Positions 16,289 to 25,451 of a stretch of 51,528 bases of DNA are shown here, one piece after another. The position numbers and the translations under genes were made by a program. Under the pieces are notes generated by a model, which worked only from the letters and a program-made list of their open reading frames with translations, did no database searches and was not told where the DNA came from. The stretch is from Paenibacillus sp. Soil522 (GTDB lineage: Bacteria; Bacillota; Bacilli; Paenibacillales; Paenibacillaceae), in contig NZ_LMRV01000077.1 in NCBI RefSeq assembly GCF_001428245.1, positions 196,331 through 247,858 on the forward strand, in the 5' to 3' direction. The first letter of the stretch is position 1. Every line of letters begins with the position of its first letter.

Positions 16289-16930
16289 ATGCCCGATACT
16301 ACGCTTGATGAACAAACGGACAAGTCTGCAGGGCCCATTATTCATTTACCTACAAAAGTGAGCAGGACCTCCCTTATTGAAAACGGCATGCTCACCTTAA
16401 ATGAATGGGGCGCGAATCATATTTGCAAGGTTTGTATCGCAAATAGCGGCTCATGCTGCCGCGATTGTCGTCATCTCTTGGATGGTGTGGGATGCCAGCG
16501 GCGAAATACAAGCTGTACGGCATGGTTATGCGGTTTTCATAAATTTTTATTATATGAGGTTGGCCAATTAGAGGAATGGAACAATTTTTGGCATCAGGTG
16601 CCCGGTCAGGATTATCGCGAGGACTTCACCCCGGAATATATCGTTATCGATAAAGCTTTACGCAGGCAAAAGCAAACGATGGAGCATCTAGGAGAAGCCC
16701 TTGCCGCGGATCTGCAGGAAATGGAGCGATCGCATATCGCGATCGGTATAATCATTACGCTTCGGGAAAAGCTTGATAAAAATATCGATCAGCTAACGAC
16801 CGTCGAAAATGATCCTAAAAAGCAAATAAGGCTCAGAAGAAAGATAAAGGTACTTACTAGCGGCTTCGAGCGCTTTCATCACCTATTAAAAAAATATCAT
16901 GAGCAGCAAGCCGATGTCATAAGTCCATAG
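16289..16930 (+). CDS. Cys-rich cytoplasmic protein of unknown function in the SulP-ArsR locus
   Basis: 213 residues. Between about 46 and 82 there are nine Cys: a CKVC pair, then CCRDC, GC, SC and LCGFHKFLL. This is enough for a zinc or iron-sulfur site. The C-terminal half (about 115-205) is helical and charged (REKLDKNIDQL, KIKVLTSGFERFHHLLKKY) and may form a coiled coil. No signal peptide or membrane segment is visible. I do not recognise the family. ATG follows AAGGGGGGGCGTGATTGA. The shared operator with the SulP gene suggests co-regulation by ArsR and a role in handling the same sulfur or oxyanion stress; this is inference. Confidence 0.75.
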   Translation: MPDTTLDEQTDKSAGPIIHLPTKVSRTSLIENGMLTLNEWGANHICKVCIANSGSCCRDCRHLLDGVGCQRRNTSCTAWLCGFHKFLLYEVGQLEEWNNFWHQVPGQDYREDFTPEYIVIDKALRRQKQTMEHLGEALAADLQEMERSHIAIGIIITLREKLDKNIDQLTTVENDPKKQIRLRRKIKVLTSGFERFHHLLKKYHEQQADVISP

Positions 16931-16939
16931 CGAAAAGGA

Positions 16940-16967
16940 AGAAGCCGCGATTGCGGCTTCTTTTTTT
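16940..16967 (+). terminator. terminator of the Cys-rich gene
   Basis: AGAAGCCGC/GCGGCTTCT 9-bp stem, loop GATT, followed by TTTTTTG. A canonical rho-independent terminator. Confidence 0.9.
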
Positions 16968-17074
16968 GTTTCATGTCTTTCCATCTGCTTCCCCGTATAA
17001 GGATAATTTGAAAAATAAAACTTTCTCATCCGTATGAAGGGTTAGAATAGAGGCAGAAGATTGGAGGCTAACGC

Positions 17075-17761
17075 ATGTTTTCTTGGCTCAGAATGGCGGC
17101 AATTATTGTTGTCGCTACTTTTTTGACCCGGTTTATCCCGTTTTCGGCTTTTTTTCAAAATGTGAATACACTGGTCCACGAGCTTGCCCATGCACTGGCA
17201 ACCTTGCTGCTGAAGGGAAGCGTCATGCGTATTTACTTGTACGCGGATCAAAGCGGTGTGACCTATACGGCCTATACGGACAGCTGGATGCTGGTTCCGA
17301 TTGCACTTGCCGGCTATACGGGCTCCGCCTTGTTCTCGCTGCTGCTTTTCTTTCTGCATGCCAAGGGGAAGGGGCGCTTCGGATTAGCTTTAATTGCAAT
17401 AGCTGCGGGAGTGGCGCTAGCGCTTTTTGTACGAAACGGCTACGGCATGGCATGGAGCGCAGGCTTTACGGCAGTGACGCTGCTCATTTATTTTGTTGCG
17501 CCAAGCTGGCTGCGAAGCGGTTATTACTTGCTGATTGCTTTCATATGTTTAGTGGAATCAATCATCAGCCCGTTTATTTTACTTTTTCTGGCGATAACGG
17601 AGCCAGCCTCAGCGGGTGATGCGGCCAGCTTGAGCGGCGTAACCTTCATACCGGCGTTTGTATGGGCCGCCTTGTTTTGCGCATTATCGCTCTGGTGCGC
17701 GAAAGGAGCGATCGGTTATTTGTTTAGGAGAAGTCCTGACGGGATACTAATAAGTAAATAA
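17075..17761 (+). CDS. M50B-like integral membrane metalloprotease
   Basis: 228 residues with about six hydrophobic helices. The zinc-binding HELAH (35-39) lies at the edge of the first or second helix, as in Peptidase_M50B-like proteins. FNxxNTLVHELAHA is the family pattern. Family knowledge: M50 proteases cut substrates inside the membrane, but the M50B-like group is mostly uncharacterised, and the third zinc ligand cannot be assigned with certainty from this sequence. ATG follows TTGGAGGCTAACGC. It ends 15 bases before the PPK2 gene, so the two may be co-transcribed, though no functional link is evident. Confidence 0.8.
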   Translation: MFSWLRMAAIIVVATFLTRFIPFSAFFQNVNTLVHELAHALATLLLKGSVMRIYLYADQSGVTYTAYTDSWMLVPIALAGYTGSALFSLLLFFLHAKGKGRFGLALIAIAAGVALALFVRNGYGMAWSAGFTAVTLLIYFVAPSWLRSGYYLLIAFICLVESIISPFILLFLAITEPASAGDAASLSGVTFIPAFVWAALFCALSLWCAKGAIGYLFRRSPDGILISK

Positions 17762-17776
17762 TGACTGGGAAGGGCT

Positions 17777-18625
17777 GTGAAGAGAATGTCGAAAGGCTTT
17801 AAGCTGTCCGTGAAAAAAAAGGCGGATTTATCGAACTTCGATCCGAAGGATACAGGACGTTTTTTAAGTAAGGATGAGGTTGTGCAGGAAGTGAAGGAGC
17901 TTGAGCAGGAGCTGCAGCAGCTGCAGGAAAGGCTCGTCGCTGGCAAAGAGCGGGCGGTACTGTTCCTATTCCAGGGCATGGATTGCAGCGGCAAGGACGG
18001 GGTTATCAAGAAAGTGTTTGCCGGCCTTCATCCGCAGGGCATTTCCGCCCACAGCTTCAAGGCGCCGACAGAGGAGGAAGCGCGGCATGATTTTTTATGG
18101 AGAGCGCATGCTGCTGTTCCCGCCCTTGGCCAGATCGCCGTGTTTAACCGCTCCTATTATGAGGAAGTGCTGATTACGAGAATCCACGGCAAGGTGCAGG
18201 ATGAGGAGGCAAAGCGGCGGTTTAGACATATTAATCATTTTGAAGCGCTGCTTGCCGAGAGCGGGGTGAAGGTAGTCAAAATCTTTTTGCACATCTCGAA
18301 GCAGTTCCAGCTGGAGAAGCTCATCAGCCGCATCGAGGATCCGAGCAAAAACTGGAAGTTTGACCCCAATGATTTGAAGGAGCGCAAGTCATGGAAGCGG
18401 TATGGCGAGTACTACGAAGAGCTGTTTGAAAAATGCAGCAAAGAGGCGCCATGGCATGTTGTTCCCGCCGATAATAGGTGGTACCGCAATTATGCCGTGC
18501 TAAAAATCGCGGTAGACGCTTTGCGGAGTTTGGAGCTGAAGGAGCCGCCTGCGAATCCGGAGCTGCAGCAGCTTTTGGAAGAGATCAAGACGGAAGAAGG
18601 AAAGCATGCTGCGATGCGGGATTAA
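17777..18625 (+). CDS. PPK2-family polyphosphate:nucleotide phosphotransferase
   Basis: 282 residues from the GTG at 17777, or 279 from the ATG at 17786, which has better spacing to GGGAAGGG. Walker A is GMDCSGKDG (about 68-76). FKAPTEEEARHDFLWR and FNRSYYEEVLITRIH follow, then a lid region near KERKSWKRYGEYYEE, all typical of PPK2. Family knowledge: uses polyphosphate to phosphorylate nucleoside mono- or diphosphates (class I-III); the class cannot be settled by eye. An N-terminal acidic helix (VKELEQELQQLQERL) precedes the kinase core. Cytoplasmic. Follows the M50-like gene closely. Confidence 0.9.
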   Translation: MKRMSKGFKLSVKKKADLSNFDPKDTGRFLSKDEVVQEVKELEQELQQLQERLVAGKERAVLFLFQGMDCSGKDGVIKKVFAGLHPQGISAHSFKAPTEEEARHDFLWRAHAAVPALGQIAVFNRSYYEEVLITRIHGKVQDEEAKRRFRHINHFEALLAESGVKVVKIFLHISKQFQLEKLISRIEDPSKNWKFDPNDLKERKSWKRYGEYYEELFEKCSKEAPWHVVPADNRWYRNYAVLKIAVDALRSLELKEPPANPELQQLLEEIKTEEGKHAAMRD

Positions 18626-18779
18626 GTCATTTTTATATAAGCTTCATGTCAAAATTCCCTCGATATAGCAATCGATAAGAAATCTTTTTCTAAAGGGTAT
18701 GCTACAATAAGAAACAGCTAAAGAGAAGCCATTGCAAGTCATTATGACTTATGGCAGCTAGTAAGAGAGGAGTTTGGAT

Positions 18780-20273
18780 GTGAATACTGATCATGAATCC
18801 CATCAGACCGGTGGGACCTTTGGAGGCAAAGACAACTTTTTAGTCATTATGGTGATGATCCTCGGTGTGTTCGTCGCTATTTTGAATGAAACGCTGCTTA
18901 ACGTTGCCCTATCCAAAATTATGGAGGATATTGGCATATCGGCAAGCACCGCCCAATGGCTGACAACCGGGTATCTGCTGGTCATTGGCGTGCTTATTCC
19001 GGTCACTGCTTTTTTAATCCAGCGGTTTACGACAAGAGGTTTGTTTCTGTCGGCTATGTGTTTGTTTACGCTAGGTACTTTTATAGCGGCTGTAGCACCC
19101 GGCTTCACTGCGCTTTTACTCGGAAGATTGCTTCAAGCGGCGGGAACAGGATTGCTGTTTCCTCTGCTAACCAATGTAGTATTCGCTATGGTTCCGATTG
19201 AAAAACGGGGTTCGGCCATGGGAACGATCGGTATCGTAATCACCTTCGCTCCCGCTATCGGACCTACACTTTCCGGGATCATTGTCGAGCATTTTAGCTG
19301 GCGTGTTCTTTTTTTCAGCGTGCTGCCTATCGCTCTGCTTGTTATTATCTTTGCAGCTGCGAAGCTGAAAAATGTAACCGAAACGACGAAACCGAAAATT
19401 GATCTGCTTTCGCTTCTTCTTTCAACCTGCGGATTTGGAGGGATCGTATACGGCTTCAGCAGTGCGGGCGGAGGTGTCGGAGGATGGTCAAGCGGCATGG
19501 TTTTGATTCCGATGGCAATCGGCATTGTTTCGCTGGTGCTGTTTACTTGGAGACAATTATCGATATCCGAACCGCTGCTCGAACTGCGAACATTTAGTTT
19601 CCGGGTATTTCGATTGTCCACTTTGATTATGATGGTCGTCATGATGGCCATGTTCTCCGCCATGATGCTGCTGCCGATTTTTCTACAAAATGCTTTAGGC
19701 TACACTCCGCTTAAGGCAGGTCTGGTTATGCTGCCCGGAGGAGTAGTGATGGGAATTATGTCCCCTATCAATGGCCGGTTATTTGATAAGTTTGGCGCCA
19801 AATGGCTGGCCATTATCGGATTGGCGCTTATGGCCAATACGCTGTGGCAATTTGCGCATATTACGCTGGATACATCCTACAGCAAGATTATGATTTTGAA
19901 TACGCTGCTGATGCTGGGTATTTCCATGCTGATGATGCCGGTTATGACCAATGCGTTAAATGAGCTTCCTCCTCCGTTATATGCGCATGGTACGGCCATT
20001 ATCAGTACGCTTCAGCAGGTTTCGGGCGCTGTAGGGACAGCGCTGCTTGTAGCGATTATGACCAATGGCTCGAGAAAGTTTTTGGAAACAACGTCGAGCA
20101 CAGACGAAGAGTCTGTCATTCAAACTCTTGCTATGATTGCCGGAATGAAAAGCGCATTTCTGTTTGCATTTGGATTGGTTTTCGCCGCCTGGATCGTTTC
20201 GTTTTTGCTTAAACGAGCGGTACCGCCGGAAACAGAGCCAGGGATGGAAAGCAAGCGTGTGTCTGCGCATTAA
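18780..20273 (+). CDS. DHA2-family MFS drug exporter
   Basis: I place the start at the GTG 18780, 7 bases after AGAGGAG. The TTG at 18774 is too close to it. About 497 residues and 14 hydrophobic helices. Motifs include LDxT-like ILNETLLNVALSKI (about 38-51), GWRxxF-like FSWRVLFFSVLPI, and GRLLQAAGTGLLFPL (motif C-like region). Family knowledge: proton-driven efflux of hydrophobic cations or drugs (EmrB/QacA group). Long single-gene unit. No regulator gene is adjacent, so control is not visible. Ends with VPPETEPGM, a polar tail. Confidence 0.9.
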   Translation: MNTDHESHQTGGTFGGKDNFLVIMVMILGVFVAILNETLLNVALSKIMEDIGISASTAQWLTTGYLLVIGVLIPVTAFLIQRFTTRGLFLSAMCLFTLGTFIAAVAPGFTALLLGRLLQAAGTGLLFPLLTNVVFAMVPIEKRGSAMGTIGIVITFAPAIGPTLSGIIVEHFSWRVLFFSVLPIALLVIIFAAAKLKNVTETTKPKIDLLSLLLSTCGFGGIVYGFSSAGGGVGGWSSGMVLIPMAIGIVSLVLFTWRQLSISEPLLELRTFSFRVFRLSTLIMMVVMMAMFSAMMLLPIFLQNALGYTPLKAGLVMLPGGVVMGIMSPINGRLFDKFGAKWLAIIGLALMANTLWQFAHITLDTSYSKIMILNTLLMLGISMLMMPVMTNALNELPPPLYAHGTAIISTLQQVSGAVGTALLVAIMTNGSRKFLETTSSTDEESVIQTLAMIAGMKSAFLFAFGLVFAAWIVSFLLKRAVPPETEPGMESKRVSAH

Positions 20274-20330
20274 AGGGCTGTTGTTACACCTTAGATTGGA
20301 AAGTTAATAGAAACAGAAGTGAAGACAAAA

Positions 20331-20373
20331 GGCTGTTCCAAAGTCATTCAGTTGACGCTGGGACAGTCTTTTT
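20331..20373 (+). terminator. terminator of the MFS gene, GACTGTCCC-type repeat hairpin
   Basis: CTGTTCCAAAGTCA pairs, with two mismatches, with TGACGCTGGGACAG. TCTTTTTG follows. Closely related to the hairpin at 41002-41049. Confidence 0.65.
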
Positions 20374-20444
20374 GACCGTTATATACTTATTAACGGATGC
20401 AACCTGGTGGTCTGCTTGCGTCAGATTATATTCGGCCCCTGCTT

Positions 20445-21071
20445 CTAGTTCATTAAATCGAGAGAGACGGGCTCATTGAGCTGGAATTGCTGCTGGGAGC
20501 TAATTTCCCACTGGCCGTCGGAGGATTCAATCTGATACAAATATTCTTTTCCTTGGAACTGTACGTTCGTAACCTCGCCCTTAAGACCCGTTTGCAGCGG
20601 TGATCCGAGATGAAACTGATCGGTTCTTACTGGATAGGTTCCGTTTTTTTTGAAATAGTCCGCCACATGATGGCCTTGCCATAGAACAGCTCCATTAGAG
20701 CTTGCAGGAACAAAGGTGTCGTTATACCATTTCCCTTGAACGAGGTTGGCCTTGGACACGAATTTGGCAACAAACTCTGTCTGAGGGCGCAAATAAATGT
20801 CCTGCGGCGTGCCTGCCTGCTCAATTTGACTGTCCTTCATGACGACAATGCGGTCAGCCATCGCCAATGCTTCGCTTTGGTCATGCGTGACATAGATGAT
20901 AGCCGTTTTCGTTTGCCGGTGAATATGCTGGATTTCACGGCGCATATCCATGCGGAGCATGGCATCCAAGCTGCTGAGCGGCTCATCCATGAGCAGCAGG
21001 GAAGGCTCTGCCGCGATCGCTCTTGCAATGGCAACGCGCTGCTTTTGTCCGCCGGACAATTCATGGGGCAT
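20445..21071 (-). pseudogene. ABC transporter ATPase lacking its N-terminal third
   Basis: The 208-residue frame begins at the ABC signature: MPHELSGGQKQR, then Walker B LLLMDEPLSSLDA, the H-loop YVTHDQSEALAMADRI, and a C-terminal TOBE-like domain. That is the FbpC/PotA-type layout. Full-length relatives have about 130 more N-terminal residues with Walker A and the Q-loop; these are missing. Immediately upstream in another frame is the truncated end of the permease, so a deletion has joined the two genes at about 21072-21090. The protein cannot bind ATP normally. Inactive. Confidence 0.85.
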
Positions 21072-22711
21072 ACGCGCTTGCTTCCTGCCTGTTCAAAGCC
21101 AAATATCGTAACGCCAATCGTTTGTGAGCCAGTTGACCACAATAATGCAGATACCGTAAGCTCGGTAAATGCTGTGAAAAAGACGAGGAAGGCGCCGCTG
21201 AGCATTCCGGGCAGCAGAAGCGGCAGCAGAATGAAGAACCATTTCTTCCAATAGCCGGAGCCGGATATATGCGCAGCCTCCTCCAATGACGTATCAATTT
21301 GCATAAAGGCTGTAATAGTTGCGCGCAACTACAGAATAAGGAAGCGGCAGACATATGCGATGAACAGAATGCGAATCGAGCCGTAAATACCGGGGTTCCA
21401 GCCGGGTATCGGCTCCATCCATGCAAAGATCATGGCAAGTCCAAATACAATGCCAGGCAAGGTGTATGGGAGAGCGATGGCAAGCTCTGCCGATTTGGTT
21501 GCCCATGACGGCTTGCGAACTCGAGCATAAGCGAGCAAAGAGCCAATAACTAGACAGATGCCTAACGTTGTAATGGAGAGCACGAAGCTGTTTTGAATGG
21601 ATTGCCAAACCTTCGGGTTTTTAAGCAAAATATATTTATAATTGTCTAGCGTTAAATTCGCAGTTTGGAACGGCAATCCATAAGCCTTTTTCAAGGAAGT
21701 GGAAACCATCGAAAACAATGGAACGATAGTTATGAACATAAGAAAGGTCCATATAGCGCCCGTGATCCACATCCGATGCTTTCCGAGCATGTAACGGGGA
21801 CTGTGGTCCGTAATAACGGTGTCTGCTGATTTGATTCTTCTTACAGCAAGCCATTGCAGCAATGTGCCCACAATCGCAATCGCGCCTAGAATGACAGAAA
21901 GAGCAGCGCCTCTGGCGAACGCAGAAGGACCGAATCCAATAATTTCTTCATAGATTAGGGTGCTTAAGACGGATATATTTTTGGGAATGCCAAGAAAAGC
22001 CGGAATACCAAAATTGTCCAATGAAGCCAAAAAGACTAACAAGCCGCCAGACGTGACCCCAGGCAAAACTAACGGGAATGTGACGAGATAGAACGTTTTC
22101 CATTTGCCCGCGCCGCTAGCTCTTGATGCCCACTCCAGATCGCGCGGAATTTTCTTAAGCACATTTACGGTCAGAAGATAAACAAGCGGAAAATGATGAA
22201 TCCCCATTACAAAAATAATGCCGCCATAACTGTACATACTCCATGGAGCGGCCTCCGGATTGAACCACTGCATAATGCCCGCCACTATACCTTGGTTACC
22301 CATAAAGGACGACCAGGACAACGTTAATACATAGGAAGGCAAAACAAAAGATAGCAAAATCGTCATATGCAGCGTTTTTTTGTATTTTATATCCGTATAG
22401 GCCATAAACCATGCGGCAACGACTCCCAGAATGATGGATAAAACGGATGAGCAGATGACGATAATGAACGTATCCTTTAACGTTTTCCATAGTCGATCCT
22501 GCTTGAGCATCTCTGTGTAATGGTTCAACGTTATGCCAGTATCGCTTTGGAAGCTTAAGAATACTAATTTAACAAGCGGCACTATGAAAAACAAAATGAG
22601 TGAAAGAACAGTGAGCAAGATAACAATTCTATTGCTTAAGAAAAAAGAAAGGAAGGCGCGATTAGCTCGGCGTTCCTCTCTTTTAAGCTGATTAAAACTG
22701 GGATTTGTCAT
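21072..22711 (-). pseudogene. FbpB-type ABC permease, interrupted by an in-frame stop and 3'-truncated
   Basis: A two-half inner-membrane permease (iron(III)/2-aminoethylphosphonate type). The first 460 residues contain half one, with the EAA-like loop DLEWASRASGAGKWKTFY, and most of half two. At 21331-21329 the frame has TAG after CRFLIL, then continues in the same frame as LRATITAFMQIDTSLEEAAHISG (the second EAA loop) to about 21090. There it stops looking like a permease, at IGVTIFGFEQAG. Around the TAG the neighbouring frame reads LPYSVVAR, the expected family sequence, so a pair of small indels rather than one point mutation may be responsible. The last 30-40 residues are deleted. Confidence 0.85.
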
Positions 22712-22735
22712 GATGCATGCGCTCCAATTCGGCTC

Positions 22736-23791
22736 TTATTCGCCAAATACCTCGATAAATTGTTTCTTATCTGCTTCACGATTTTCAGTTAATACAGCGA
22801 TATCAGAGGAAAGGATGTTGAATTCAATGCTGCTTTTCAAGCCTGCGGGTGCAGGAACGCCTTCACGTATTGGCGTATAGCCGATTTCAGCTGCAACCTT
22901 CTGTCCTTCCTCTGATAATACGAAGTCCACAAAAGCTTTTGCCGCTGCTTCATTTGCTGAATCCTTCATAATGGCGATTGGCTCCGTGATAACGGGCACA
23001 CCTTCAGTCGGGTAAACCAATTCAACTTGAGAGCCCTTGGCCTTCTCGCGGGCTACCATGAAGTCAACGACCATACCGTAACCTTTTTCTCCGCTGGCCA
23101 CAGCTTTCAGTACGGCGCCGTTTCCTTTTATAACGGTTATGTTATTTGCTTTCAGGCTATTCAGGAAATCCCAACCAAATCCGTCAGTACGTGATAAAAC
23201 TCCAATATTATAAGCTGCAGCGCCGGAATATATCGGGCTTGGCATAATGCCAGCATCTTTGTTTTCAGCAGCTGCAAGCACTTGCCATGAAGTAGGCAAG
23301 GTAGTTACTTTTTGTGTATTAACAGCAAGTATAGTTGCAATTATTTTCGTACCGGAATAGGTCCCATCCGGATCAACGAATTGTACTGGAATGCTCTTAA
23401 CCTCTGGGGATTGATAGGAGGCTAGCAAATCTTGCTTTTTCAAGCCTTCGAATGTTACAGAATCCGCTAACAGGAGAACATCTGCCTGCACTTTGCCAGC
23501 TTGCTTCTCTGCTTGGATCTTGGCGATTACTTCTTCTGTTCCGGAGCGGAAGCTTTCTAAAGTAACATCAGGATATTTTGTGTTGAAGGCTGCTACCAGC
23601 TTCGTAATATCCTCTTCTGGCTGGGATGTATAGAAGGAAAGCTTTCCAGCAACGGCTTCTGCAGTGTCTTCTGCTGCAGTCTCTTCTTTAACAGGCTCTT
23701 GACCGGATGTTGACTGAGTATTTGCTCCGCAGCCGCTGAAGATTAGAAGTGCTGCCAAGCTCATAGTAATCAAAGATCTTTTTTTCAACAA
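22736..23791 (-). CDS. ABC transporter substrate-binding lipoprotein (iron(III)/AEP type)
   Basis: The frame is open to a GTG at 23803, but GGTGAGG there looks like the Shine-Dalgarno for a TTG at 23791 or 23788, giving MLKKRSLITMSLAALLIFSGC with a lipobox Cys near residue 22. The mature domain is a family-1 periplasmic binding protein: KLSFYTSQPEEDITKLVAAF, DVLLLADSVTFEGLKKQ and AKAFVDFVLSEEGQKVA are typical of FbpA/PhnS-like proteins. It would deliver ferric iron or an organophosphonate to the permease downstream. It looks intact, but its partner genes are broken, so it is probably an orphan. Confidence 0.85.
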   Translation of the reverse strand: MLKKRSLITMSLAALLIFSGCGANTQSTSGQEPVKEETAAEDTAEAVAGKLSFYTSQPEEDITKLVAAFNTKYPDVTLESFRSGTEEVIAKIQAEKQAGKVQADVLLLADSVTFEGLKKQDLLASYQSPEVKSIPVQFVDPDGTYSGTKIIATILAVNTQKVTTLPTSWQVLAAAENKDAGIMPSPIYSGAAAYNIGVLSRTDGFGWDFLNSLKANNITVIKGNGAVLKAVASGEKGYGMVVDFMVAREKAKGSQVELVYPTEGVPVITEPIAIMKDSANEAAAKAFVDFVLSEEGQKVAAEIGYTPIREGVPAPAGLKSSIEFNILSSDIAVLTENREADKKQFIEVFGE

Positions 23792-24035
23792 AATGATCCT
23801 CACCCTATCAATCTATTTATATTTGAAGTGTAGAAAATGATTGTTACCAAACGATTAACTAAGAAGCTTTGAATTGTTAATATTGGAATATTGCTGAATT
23901 GCCAGTAAACCCTCCCCGTAGCTCAAACGTTGACGAAAGCACTTCATTTGTACAGAGTCCGCGACGGACCCGGTCTTGCGGCTATGAAGCAGACGTTAAA
24001 TCACACACCGCTTGTCATGCTTGTCAAACTAGTCC

Positions 24036-24065
24036 GCATAATTGGTCAAGTCCCCTCATAGACAT
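24036..24065 (+). promoter_or_regulatory. possible sigma-E promoter of the ydcC-like gene
   Basis: GCATAATT (24036-24043), a 13-base gap and CATAGACAT (24057-24065) roughly resemble sigma-E elements (ATATT, N14, CATACAnT). B. subtilis ydcC is sigma-E dependent. The match is approximate. The rest of 23804-24035 shows no gene; GTCCGCGACGGAC at about 23958-23970 is a short palindrome of unknown meaning. Confidence 0.35.
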
Positions 24066-24106
24066 GTTATCAGCCAGTAAAAACAATGTGCAGAGGGGAT
24101 GATTAC

Positions 24107-25303
24107 ATGCGTCGCATGACATGGACCGCGGCAGTATTATTATGTTTTTCATTAGTACTAGCAGCTTGCGGAACAAAGGACGCCGAGTCCGTGGTTAAGG
24201 AGCTCGACAAGGTGGTAAACAGCATGGAGAGCTATCAAGGCAGTGGGACGATGACGCTGCGGACGGGACAGCAGCCACTCGAGTATAAAGTGGAGGTATC
24301 ATACCAGAAGCCGCAGTACTATCGGATCAAGCTGACGAATGAAGAGAAGGACATTACACAAATCGTGCTTCGCAATGACGACGGCGTATTCGTTCTCACA
24401 CCGAAGCTGAATAAAGTGTTCCGCTTCCAAAGTGATTGGCCGCAAAATCAAGGCCAAGTATACTTGTACCAAACGCTGGTTCAAAGCATCCTGGTCGATA
24501 ATTCACGGCAGTTTGTTGTAGATGAGGATGCTTATGTATTCGACGTAATGGCGAACTATAATAACGGTTCGCTGGCCCGTCAAAAGATTTGGCTGAATAA
24601 ATCGGACTACAAGCCGGTTCAAGTGGAAGTCAGCGACACGAATGCGGCGGTTATGGTCTCGGTGAAGTTTGACAAGTTTGATTTCGGACCAAAGTTCGAT
24701 AAGGCGGTATTCGAGACGGAAGCGAATATGAAGGCTGCGCCTTCCAGCCAAACCACCGAAGAGCCGACGATGACCACTCCGGAGCAAGATGTCAATGATT
24801 CGGCGGCAGGAAATGCAGCATCGCCTGATAACAATGCGGATGGCAGCGGAAATAATCCTGATGATGACAGCGCCGTGGACGGCGATGATCAAACAAATGA
24901 TAGCGGCAATGCAGCAGAGGATGAAGGCGGCGACGCAGCAACCGGAGCAAAAACAGAAGAGAGTGCTGACTTTACCGCGATGAAGCCTTCTTACACGCCA
25001 GATGGCGTATCGGAGCCGGAATTAATCGACATCGTGTTTGGCGGAAATCCTGGTTTGATGCTTCGCTACACGGGTGATTATAGCTATACTCTTATTCAAA
25101 CCGAGCCAAAGGATCAAGCGGCATCGTTAGTACCAGGGATGATGGTGGATTTAGGCTTCACGATGGGACAGCTTAGCGGCGATGAGCCTCAGACGCTTAC
25201 CTGGACGTACGAAGGGCATCAATTCCGTCTTACAAGCGCAAATCTTCCTGAAACCGAAATGATTAAGGTTGCGCAATCGGTACAGGGTGAAATCGGGAAA
25301 TAA
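24107..25303 (+). CDS. ydcC: YdcC-like sporulation lipoprotein (LolA fold)
   Basis: The ATG at 24107 follows AGAGGGG and gives a signal peptide with lipobox LAAC (Cys at about 21). Residues 25-205 have the LolA-like pattern: MESYQGSGTMTLRTGQQPLEYKV, then YYRIKLTN, VLTPKLNKVFRFQSDWP and KIWLNKSDYKPVQVEV. A low-complexity Asp/Asn/Ala/Glu linker follows at about 215-285, then a C-terminal domain ending TLTWTYEGHQFRLTSANL. Position directly upstream of alr and ndoAI-ndoA matches B. subtilis ydcC, which is made in the mother cell during sporulation. Role probably in lipid or lipoprotein handling at the spore membrane; inferred. The acidic linker is unusual. Confidence 0.8.
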   Translation: MRRMTWTAAVLLCFSLVLAACGTKDAESVVKELDKVVNSMESYQGSGTMTLRTGQQPLEYKVEVSYQKPQYYRIKLTNEEKDITQIVLRNDDGVFVLTPKLNKVFRFQSDWPQNQGQVYLYQTLVQSILVDNSRQFVVDEDAYVFDVMANYNNGSLARQKIWLNKSDYKPVQVEVSDTNAAVMVSVKFDKFDFGPKFDKAVFETEANMKAAPSSQTTEEPTMTTPEQDVNDSAAGNAASPDNNADGSGNNPDDDSAVDGDDQTNDSGNAAEDEGGDAATGAKTEESADFTAMKPSYTPDGVSEPELIDIVFGGNPGLMLRYTGDYSYTLIQTEPKDQAASLVPGMMVDLGFTMGQLSGDEPQTLTWTYEGHQFRLTSANLPETEMIKVAQSVQGEIGK

Positions 25304-25451
25304 AGCTGGAAAACAGCAGAATTTCCAAGACGTACTAGCCATTTCCGGAGTTCGTTTCATTGACAGTCACAGCAGCAACGTTTAACATTATTTCTATTGA
25401 TGTTTGCTGCTCGGACTGTTGTGGCTGCCAAATGAGGAGAAGGTGAAAGGC

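Noticed and set aside
21294..21608. Overlapping minus-strand frame containing LPYSVVAR
   Set aside because: Not a separate gene. It is the alternative frame of the damaged permease and is used only as evidence for indels.
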